Source: Bacillota bacterium
Lineage (GTDB): Bacteria; Bacillota; Clostridia; Lachnospirales; Lachnospiraceae
Length of the DNA: 64,000 nucleotides
Assembly (NCBI GenBank): GCA_023439505.1
Contig: JAEXNR010000007.1
Coordinates: forward strand, 186,001 to 250,000
Reading direction: 5' to 3'
In this document: piece after piece, positions 8,338 to 14,558 of the stretch
Layout of the letters: each line of letters starts with the position of its first letter
How positions within the stretch are numbered: position 1 is the stretch's first letter
Notes under the pieces: model-generated
What the model was told of the DNA's origin: nothing
Seen by the model: only the letters and a program-made list of their open reading frames with translations
The model's database searches: none
Translations under genes and position numbers: made by a program

Positions 8338-9624
8338 TTGAGAAGAAAAGCAATAGAAAACCTAATCAAATGGAAAGAATACGAAAATAGAAAGCCGGTA
8401 ATCATTACCGGAGCGAAGGGCGTTGGTAAAACATATCTTGCATATGATTTTGCCAAGTCCTTTTTTCAGCATATCCATTATATTAATTTTGAAAGGGACA
8501 ATACACTTAAGGGTATGTTATCCGGATCAGATTCATCGAACGCGATCAGCACACTCAAGCGATACACGGATTATATTGATGAAAGTGAACCTATGAACCA
8601 TATCCTTATATTGGATGAAATAAGCCATTGCCAGGATATCAAGTATCTTATGAACCTATTGACAGCTTCAGATTTATTTCCTTATATCATTGCAATCTCA
8701 AGTAATCCGGTTCCGGTAAATGTAGGAGAGGAATATATCTCCCTCACCCTCTATCCATTGGAATTTGATGAATTTCTTCTTGCCACAGCAAATGAATGGT
8801 ATATTGAAGCGATTATAAACACCTTTGGTTCCAATAAAGAATTGCCGGGAATCGTACACAAAGAGCTGCTGGACTTGCATCAATTGTATCTGCAAATTGG
8901 TGGTATGCCAGGCATCCTGAATGAATATTTGAACTTATCGGGTACGATTAATATCCGTGAGCAGCAGAATATGTTGATCAGTGCTTACCATGATTATATT
9001 TTGAAAGAAGGATCGGATGGTGATTCCGTAAAAATGAATCAGGTTATCGACTGCCTCGCACAGCAATTGACCAAAGAAAACCGTAAATTCCAATATAAAT
9101 TAATTCGCAAAGGAACAACCCATGCCATGTACAAAGGTGCCATACAAAAGCTGGCAGAGCGTAAATACATCCTAAAATGCTGCAAACTGGCAGATGAGGA
9201 GCTTAATACCATGCATAAAGCAATCACCGATCAGGAATGGAATTCCTCCAACAGCAACTTCAAATTATATTATTCAGACACCGGCCTGCTATCCTGTAAG
9301 ATAGCAGAAGAGGAATCCCTTCAAATAAGCCCCTACCGCACAACTGCATTACTGGAAAATTACATTGCCCAGTCTCTGCAGACAAAGGACTATCCCTTTG
9401 GTTTTTGGGAATCAGGCTCCATGGCTAAGATAGATTTTATTTATGAAAAGGATCATACCATCATTCCCATTGAGCTTTTTGACAGTGACAATACAAGATC
9501 CAAAAGTATACATATTCTGAAACAAAAATGTGATTTTCCTTACGCAATAAAAATATCCTCCAGGAATTTTTCCTCTTCAAATAATATACGATACATCCCT
9601 TATTATGCTGTATTCTGTCTATAG
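8338..9624 (+). CDS. AAA_14/DUF4143 family ATPase
   Basis: 428 aa, TTG start at 8338 with AAGAGG upstream, six bases after the rluD stop, so part of the same transcript. Walker A is GAKGVGKT (residues 25-32) and Walker B LILDEIS (about 89-95). The C-terminal third carries the DUF4143 pattern (YYSDTGLLSC..., then an FWESGSMAKIDFIY segment resembling the PD-(D/E)XK fold). These ATPases are common and mostly uncharacterised. The Walker B sits after a short sensor-like block, LTLYPLEFDEFLL, typical of the family. Confidence 0.88.
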   Translation: MRRKAIENLIKWKEYENRKPVIITGAKGVGKTYLAYDFAKSFFQHIHYINFERDNTLKGMLSGSDSSNAISTLKRYTDYIDESEPMNHILILDEISHCQDIKYLMNLLTASDLFPYIIAISSNPVPVNVGEEYISLTLYPLEFDEFLLATANEWYIEAIINTFGSNKELPGIVHKELLDLHQLYLQIGGMPGILNEYLNLSGTINIREQQNMLISAYHDYILKEGSDGDSVKMNQVIDCLAQQLTKENRKFQYKLIRKGTTHAMYKGAIQKLAERKYILKCCKLADEELNTMHKAITDQEWNSSNSNFKLYYSDTGLLSCKIAEEESLQISPYRTTALLENYIAQSLQTKDYPFGFWESGSMAKIDFIYEKDHTIIPIELFDSDNTRSKSIHILKQKCDFPYAIKISSRNFSSSNNIRYIPYYAVFCL

Positions 9625-9669
9625 ATACCATTATTTAACTATTATCTTAAGGAATTCTAAATAAATAGG

Positions 9670-9698
9670 TTGACAAATCTATTCTATTAATATAGTAT
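9670..9698 (+). promoter_or_regulatory. putative sigma-A promoter for the BlaI-like gene
   Basis: Perfect TTGACA at 9670-9675 and TAGTAT at 9693-9698, spacer 17 bp. It is about 240 bp before the regulator start, leaving a long leader that carries two CTAC-N4-GTAG dyads. Confidence 0.6.
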
Positions 9699-9713
9699 AT
9701 TAATACGGCTGAA

Positions 9714-9729
9714 ATCTACTATTGTAGAT
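9714..9729. promoter_or_regulatory. dyad, candidate BlaI-type operator 1
   Basis: ATCTAC-TATT-GTAGAT, perfect 6-bp arms, 15 bp after the putative -10. BlaI/MecI repressors bind TACA/TGTA-type dyads, which this resembles loosely. Confidence 0.4.
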
Positions 9730-9900
9730 GTTTTCCATTTATTTTGTTCTACAGCAGTAAGCCGCTTGATATATGCTGTATTGAGAAGTATATAAGAATT
9801 TGATTTATTCAATTATATTACTTTGGCATTTGTTAATAATTATGAATGATGTAAACTACAATGATCTAAACTGATTATAAATATGGGGTTTTTAATCAGA

Positions 9901-9912
9901 CTACGGATGTAG
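9901..9912. promoter_or_regulatory. dyad, candidate BlaI-type operator 2
   Basis: CTAC-GGAT-GTAG, same core and same spacing as the dyad at 9716-9727, 30 bp before the regulator start codon. Confidence 0.35.
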
Positions 9913-9941
9913 AACACTGTTGAGAAGGGGTGTGTACGTAC

Positions 9942-10313
9942 ATGTCATTGCCAGAAATACGTCTCCACGAAGGGGAACTTAATATTATGGAATTATTATG
10001 GTCCAATAAAGCATTGGCTGCTAAGGACATTTCAAAAATTATTAAGGAGTATATCGGTTGGGAGAAAAACACTACCTATACAGTAATCAAGCGCCTCATC
10101 GAAAAAGGCGCCATTAAGCGTGAAGACCCAGGGTTTTTATGCAAGGCCGCCATATCGAAACGAACCGTACAAAGCATTGAAACAAAAGTCTTATTAAATA
10201 AATTATATAATGGTTCCCTAAGTAATTTTTTAACGGATTATATTAAAAATCAGGATTTATCCAGAGCGGAAGTATTAGAGATGGAACGGATAGTTGGAGA
10301 ACAGAGGTTTTAA
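9942..10313 (+). CDS. BlaI/MecI/CopY family transcriptional repressor
   Basis: About 123 aa. The N-terminal winged helix (about residues 5-75) has the family pattern LPEIRLHEGELNIMELLWSNKALAAKDI and NTTYTVIKRLIEKGAI; the C-terminal part is the dimerisation region. ATG 9942 is preferred over GTG 9930 because GAAGGGG lies 11-12 bases before it. In beta-lactam or copper systems such repressors are paired with a BlaR1-type sensor protease or a target operon; neither is seen here, so it is an orphan. It probably represses its own promoter and possibly genes elsewhere. Its stop codon lies inside its terminator hairpin. Confidence 0.88.
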   Translation: MSLPEIRLHEGELNIMELLWSNKALAAKDISKIIKEYIGWEKNTTYTVIKRLIEKGAIKREDPGFLCKAAISKRTVQSIETKVLLNKLYNGSLSNFLTDYIKNQDLSRAEVLEMERIVGEQRF

Positions 10314-10329
10314 TAATCTCTGTTTTTTA
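10301..10329 (+). terminator. rho-independent terminator of the BlaI-like gene
   Basis: ACAGAG (10301-10306) and CTCTGT (10317-10322) followed by TTTTTT. The loop contains the stop codon of the gene. Confidence 0.75.
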
Positions 10330-10629
10330 TTTCTTCATACTATTCGCAAAACCAAAGTTTAACGAATAGTTCTATTGATTATATTTTATCCGCATGAAAA
10401 TTATTCAAGAAAACCTCATATCCCTTTGTTTTCGCATGTTATCCAGTTTTCTTGACATCTCGCGGGGAAAAATCATTAAAATACTTATTCATTTCTTTCC
10501 TTCCTTTCTTTTTTGTATTATTGCTATTACACGCTTATTCAGTATAATATAAACATAAAGGGAAGTTCGGTTTATTTCGTAATTGCTAAATATGGTGATC
10601 AAGTTATATGTTTTTGGTGTTTCTGCCTG
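10330..10629. other. intergenic stretch without a supported gene
   Basis: AT-rich. It holds an 8-bp inverted repeat (ACTATTCG at 10339-10346 with CGAATAGT at 10363-10370) and one copy of a GGGAAGTTC-containing motif (10557-10570) that recurs across the island. A 53-codon + strand frame from 10394 lacks a ribosome binding site and is not called. Confidence 0.5.
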
Positions 10630-10806
10630 TCATAAATACCATGAGTTATCGTGAACACCAAATCCCCCCCTAAGTATATCGTTGAAAGCATTAAAAATAT
10701 GCCCAGTCTTCCACGTTAAGTCCTTAGTAAGAATCCTATCAATTTCGCAATAAAAACCTTATAAATCATCAAAATTATTACTGTCAATTACAATTTCCGT
10801 ATGTAT
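10630..10806 (-). pseudogene. barstar-family inhibitor remnant
   Basis: Reading the minus strand from about 10806, the translation runs I-H-T-E-I-V-I-D-S-N-N-F-D-D-L, then a TAA at 10759-10761, then GFYCEIDRILTK, WKTGHIFNAFNDILRGGFG and a stop at 10630-10632. The order of an N-terminal 'ID..NF..L.GFY.EID', then 'GHN.DAFND.LRGGFG' is the pattern of barstar-type barnase inhibitors. The expected ATG position has ATA/ACG, there is one in-frame stop, and the C-terminus breaks off about 55 residues in. It lies directly downstream of the 206-aa gene, in the same direction, with AGGG upstream. Identification is from memory of the family, not from a search. Confidence 0.6.
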
Positions 10807-10842
10807 ATCCCTGCCCTTTCTGAAACAATAAAATTAACAAAT

Positions 10843-11463
10843 TTAATTATCTTCTTGCCTTTGAGCAAAATACAATCCGGTCTTAGTAAGTTCCTCAATC
10901 ATATTATATATATCTTTTTCATTATATTTTACAGACATTCTAGAGGCAGGAGTATCGATAGAGACATTATCCCATACAGTTTTTAATACCTCTACTCTTG
11001 GAATTGATAATTCGATTAATGTATCTATATACTTATCAATTTCATTAGTATATAAAGTAAATATCTTATATGGACCTACAAAGACTTCATCCGTACTCTT
11101 ATGTGAGCCATAACCATAATTTATAAATCCATCATTTATTAATAATTCTTTATATTGATCATATAGTTGCAAAAAAGATTCCGTTTTTAAGCCATCAAGA
11201 TAATAAATATCCTTATGAAACGGATCAGTTTCGCATTCTCGTAGACTCTCTTCAATTGCAGCATTTGTTCCATGTTCTAATACTAAAAATGCAGGAGTAT
11301 TGATCTTCGTACACAATGCACTAAAAACATCATCTATATTCTCAGCACTTACATTGATTGATAATTGGTAGTATTCATTTATCTTTCTTACAATATAACC
11401 TTCTTCGATACCATCAAGGCAAGTGACATGGCATCCCTTCACAACGTTAAATGGTTTATTCAA
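10843..11463 (-). CDS. hypothetical protein, possibly an immunity-type protein
   Basis: 206 aa, TTG start at 11463 with AAGGGGG seven to eight bases before it. I do not recognise the family. It is a soluble, mixed alpha/beta, acidic protein with no signal peptide or membrane helix. A notable segment at about 125-165 contains GYGSHKSTDEVFVGPYKIFTLYT followed by a helix and IPRVEVLKTVWDNVS. It sits just upstream of the barstar remnant, and downstream of another broken small gene, in one direction. Strings of small cytoplasmic proteins next to barstar genes are often immunity proteins against contact or polymorphic toxins; here this is inference from neighbourhood only, and no toxin gene is visible. 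Confidence 0.65.
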   Translation of the reverse strand: MNKPFNVVKGCHVTCLDGIEEGYIVRKINEYYQLSINVSAENIDDVFSALCTKINTPAFLVLEHGTNAAIEESLRECETDPFHKDIYYLDGLKTESFLQLYDQYKELLINDGFINYGYGSHKSTDEVFVGPYKIFTLYTNEIDKYIDTLIELSIPRVEVLKTVWDNVSIDTPASRMSVKYNEKDIYNMIEELTKTGLYFAQRQEDN

Positions 11464-11496
11464 AAATCTTCCCCCTTATTTTTCGATTTTATGCCC

Positions 11497-11757
11497 TCAA
11501 TCTTCCATAACCTCATTTGGAGATGGTTTTGTTATTGTCCAAGAAGTTATAAAATCCAGTTTAACAACAATCTCGCCGGTTGACCTAAAACGATATTCTC
11601 CTTCTGGAGCCACCTGAACAGAATCTAAGTTAAAGCGTTCCACATTTCATCCTTTATTACTACAATTCCACTACCTATTTTAAATATAATGGGAAGTTCA
11701 GAATTAACTACAAATTGGAAGTTTACTTCATATTCTGCAAATTCTTCAAAGGTCAGT
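11497..11757 (-). pseudogene. frameshifted small gene fragments
   Basis: Two overlapping minus-strand frames read like one protein split by a frameshift. The first, from about 11757 to the TAG at 11625-11627, gives KLTFEEFAEYEVNF, then NSELPIIFKIGSGIVVIKDE, and has no start codon. The second, GTG 11643 to TGA 11497, gives a 48-residue frame with APEGEYRFRSTGEIVVKLDF. Either it is a decayed gene of about 90 codons, 5'-truncated at the metallo-hydrolase stop, or the second frame is a real 48-aa gene (AAAGG lies seven bases before the GTG). No family recognised. Confidence 0.45.
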
Positions 11758-11758
11758 T

Positions 11759-12517
11759 TTAGAGTTTATCGATTGAATAGCAAATAGCACTCTGCCCATC
11801 TCCAAAAGGATGTTGTTTGTCTACTCCACCAAACCATTCATAGTCCTTATCACCTTCGCCTTTGGTTTCTATTAAATCAGCAACGCCATCTCTTAATGCA
11901 GTTATCAAAGAAATATTGTCAACACCTTGTGCATGACCATGTAGAATATAATCAGCCTCTTTAGTCACATACATAATTTTATCGAGATTATTCAAAAAGT
12001 CCTTTAACATTTTACTTTCATTAAGCTGCATCCAAAGTCCATGGTTAATACCGTCCCCTGTAAACAAAATTCTATCCTCTTTTAGTAAAAGACAGATACC
12101 TCCAGGTGTATGTCCAGGTAACGATACAATATCAAGCGTCAGCCCACCAAGGTCAATAACATCGCCATCCTTAATAGGTTTAAATGGTGGCATATATAAA
12201 TTACGTTTCTTACACGATTCAACAAATTCCTGAAACGCCATATGTTCTTTAGCAACCTCACTGTCCTCTGGATTCATATACGCCTCGTCAAAAAATACAT
12301 TTCCAAATATATGGTCACAGTGACCATGAGTATTTACTACCATGAGAGGCAAATCTGTCAAAGTACGAACCATATCATACACATTCTCATATCCGTTCAT
12401 TGTATCAATTACTAAAGCCTTTTTGTCTCCTACTACCAAATAACCAGTAGCTTCGCCATTATCATCCATTAGATAAATATGATCATTTAATTTCTTAACT
12501 TTAATTCTTTCAAACAT
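11759..12517 (-). CDS. metallo-beta-lactamase-fold hydrolase
   Basis: 252 aa. The zinc-binding THGHCDH motif (about residues 63-69, HxHxDH), the later PGHTPGG (second histidine), GDGIN and a C-terminal HGHAQ histidine give a complete MBL-fold metal site. Sequences of this type are usually glyoxalase-II-like or general hydrolases, and nothing indicates beta-lactam specificity. GGAGAG lies before the ATG at 12517. It belongs to a run of same-strand accessory genes with uneven spacing (145 bp to the next gene), so not clearly an operon. Confidence 0.88.
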   Translation of the reverse strand: MFERIKVKKLNDHIYLMDDNGEATGYLVVGDKKALVIDTMNGYENVYDMVRTLTDLPLMVVNTHGHCDHIFGNVFFDEAYMNPEDSEVAKEHMAFQEFVESCKKRNLYMPPFKPIKDGDVIDLGGLTLDIVSLPGHTPGGICLLLKEDRILFTGDGINHGLWMQLNESKMLKDFLNNLDKIMYVTKEADYILHGHAQGVDNISLITALRDGVADLIETKGEGDKDYEWFGGVDKQHPFGDGQSAICYSIDKL

Positions 12518-12661
12518 TTAACTTCTCTCCTATATATTATTATTTGTCTATGTACTGCCCATGACTTCTAAACTTTATGAGAAATATCATAACCTCTCAG
12601 TTTGCTCTATAAGTAAAGTATAAATCAGATCTTCACCTTAACAAGGTGATTTAAATTTGAA

Positions 12662-12979
12662 TCAAATATTATCACAAACATAACTCATGAGCAGCTCAAC
12701 TAATTCTCTGTCCATAAAATCATAATCATCGTTGATATTAAGGCAAATTACCTTTTTATCTGCAATCATATCAGTATATTTTTCCTTTATTCTTCTTAAA
12801 TGTTTTTTTTCCATACAAAATATGATATCAGCCCAACCAAGAAGCCCACCCGTAACTTTAATCCGAGCATTCGATTCTGTTCCTGCTGAACGTGCTTCGT
12901 GCCCATTATACCCATCAAATATATATTCAGCTGTTAAACTACGTCGTTTATTTTGACTACACAAAAAAAGCAACTTCAT
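12662..12979 (-). CDS. small low-molecular-weight protein tyrosine phosphatase-like protein
   Basis: 105 aa. The N-terminal P-loop LLFLCSQNKRRSLTAE fits C-x5-R-S (Cys7, Arg13), the LMW phosphatase active site, where classical enzymes have CxGNxCRS. The rest is shorter than the usual 150 residues; ends with a YDFMDRELVELL helix typical of the short 'predicted tyrosine phosphatase' subfamily. It may dephosphorylate proteins or arsenate-like substrates; no ars genes are present. 83 bp downstream of the GNAT gene in the same direction. Confidence 0.8.
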   Translation of the reverse strand: MKLLFLCSQNKRRSLTAEYIFDGYNGHEARSAGTESNARIKVTGGLLGWADIIFCMEKKHLRRIKEKYTDMIADKKVICLNINDDYDFMDRELVELLMSYVCDNI

Positions 12980-13052
12980 CTTTTCTACCTTTTATCTTAA
13001 TTTTCAAATCGGAATTTGTTTACTTCACATTATGCTTGTTAGGTACATTGAA

Positions 13053-13646
13053 TTACTTTATCTTTTTCCGCATGACAACTTCAATTTCACCGCTTTCAAA
13101 TGCTTTATGCAAAACAAAGCCGTGTTCCTTATACATCTCGATTGGTCCCATGAAATCGCGAGCCACATTTATAAATTCTCTCTTGGGATATGCCTCAACA
13201 TAATCAAATCCCTCATCCACCGCGTCTTTGCAGACGCGTTCTAATAACTGCGTGGCAATGCCTTTTCTTTGCATTTCAGGCGCAATCACAAAGCAGAATA
13301 TGGACTTCACTTTGCTCTCAGATTCGACACATAAAGACTTCATCAGATACAGCCAACCACCGCAATGTAAACAGTCTGCTCTTGTATTCGCGTTGCACCA
13401 ACCCACGACTCGCCCCTCATGATACGCCAAATAACCCTTTATGATACCCTCGCAAACATATTGCTCGGCTAACTTTCGTCTTTTTTCCGGTGACGAAAAG
13501 TCCGTTTCGATTCGATGGTCAGCGCTACACCAACCTACACAATAACATTTGCTTTCATCTGTGTTGTCGTCATGAGGAGTTGTATCAAAAAAGTTCACAT
13601 AGTCCATCAATAGCCGGGACGTCAATTCTTTGATTTCTATATTCAT
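13053..13646 (-). CDS. GNAT family N-acetyltransferase
   Basis: About 197 aa. The acetyl-CoA-binding motif is seen as FVIAPEMQRKGIATQLLERVC (about 118-138), preceded by a strand carrying VGWCNANTRAD. ATG 13646 is chosen because GGAGGT is four to five bases upstream; the longer frame begins at a TTG inside that ribosome binding site. The sequence is Cys/Trp-rich in the N-terminal half (CYCVGWCSADHR), a feature of a GNAT subfamily often found beside resistance-like genes. Substrate unknown. Confidence 0.87.
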   Translation of the reverse strand: MNIEIKELTSRLLMDYVNFFDTTPHDDNTDESKCYCVGWCSADHRIETDFSSPEKRRKLAEQYVCEGIIKGYLAYHEGRVVGWCNANTRADCLHCGGWLYLMKSLCVESESKVKSIFCFVIAPEMQRKGIATQLLERVCKDAVDEGFDYVEAYPKREFINVARDFMGPIEMYKEHGFVLHKAFESGEIEVVMRKKIK

Positions 13647-13757
13647 TCGTACCTCCAATAATATAAATAATCTTCACTTCACTTTTGTGAAACAATTATG
13701 AATTACACAACTCAATGACAAATTCAAATTTTTTATTCTTCTACCACCTGAAATATA

Positions 13758-14309
13758 TCACTTGGTGTAAGTATATACATCAACTACAACTTTTTCCTGA
13801 CCGCCCCAGTTTTCTTTCTCTGCTTGCTCATTCTGTTTTATAAAGCCATTTCTAAATAACGCTCTTGCTGAATAAATATTCCCCTGCATCACATAGGCAA
13901 ATAATGTTTGAATTCCTATTTCTTTCGTCAAATAATCCACCATCAAATTTATTACATTTGATGCAATCCTACGATGCCAGTATGATTCGTTCAAACGATA
14001 TCCAATAGTTATTTCATTTGTGCGTTTTTTATAATCGAACATCTCTGCAAGTCCAATCAGATGTTCCGGATTACTCTTTAAGTAGATACCCGCTAGTATA
14101 AGTTTTTTCTTGTTAAAATCACGCTCGCCAAGATTTCGTATAGCAGCGAAAAGATTTCCTCTGCTCTTCTTGTAAAGAAAAGCAGGAATATAGCGATATA
14201 CATTATCATTATTTGTAATATCTGAAAGAGCGTCAATGTCGTTCTCCGTCATTTTCCGAACAATAATATAGTCGTTCTCAATAACAGGAAATACATAAAA
14301 CAGATACAT
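13758..14309 (-). CDS. GNAT family N-acetyltransferase, RimJ/RimL type
   Basis: About 183 aa. The sequence ENDYIIVRKMTENDIDALSDI at the N-terminus and the ITIGYRLNESYWHRRIASNVINLMVDYLTKE segment (about 100-130) are the usual layout of the RimJ/RimL class, which acetylates N-termini or small molecules. GGAGG six bases before ATG 14309 fixes the start, shorter than the full open frame. About 100 bp separates it from the next GNAT gene downstream. Confidence 0.85.
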   Translation of the reverse strand: MYLFYVFPVIENDYIIVRKMTENDIDALSDITNNDNVYRYIPAFLYKKSRGNLFAAIRNLGERDFNKKKLILAGIYLKSNPEHLIGLAEMFDYKKRTNEITIGYRLNESYWHRRIASNVINLMVDYLTKEIGIQTLFAYVMQGNIYSARALFRNGFIKQNEQAEKENWGGQEKVVVDVYTYTK

Positions 14310-14558
14310 AAAACGCCTCCACAACTTCAAATTTGTAAGCCTCATCCTTCTATTGTTTCATTCATTTCATAAACATAATAGGAAGTTCTATTCTGGAGAA
14401 AATTGTACATTAAAATCTTCTGCTAAATCCAGTAATGGATGTGACTGTAAATAATATTTAGTTTCAAAAATATTTCCCTCCTTTAATCTCGTTTATCATT
14501 ATTAATCTGCATTATGTTTTCTGTTTTCTTTTCCAAAGTTTTTGTACTCAAAACGTAT
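14310..14558. other. intergenic stretch with possible gene debris
   Basis: On the minus strand an unstarted frame (about 14389-14490) gives NIFETKYYLQSHPLLDLAED and ends VQFSPE, with AAAGGAGGG just upstream but in a position that would start only a 14-codon frame. It looks like a degraded gene end. A copy of the recurrent GAACTTCC motif lies immediately after it (14374-14387). Confidence 0.3.

Noticed and set aside
8338..9624. DUF4143 ATPase as a defence gene
   Set aside because: It is in the core operon with rluD and the family is scattered and common; no sign of a defence setting.
10394..10555. 53-codon + strand open frame in the gap after the BlaI-like gene
   Set aside because: No ribosome binding site and a Phe/Ile/Leu-rich chance composition from AT-rich DNA.
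11759..12517. Beta-lactamase linked to the BlaI-like repressor
   Set aside because: The MBL-fold protein is a general hydrolase type, faces the opposite way and lies 1.4 kb from the repressor with pseudogenes between.
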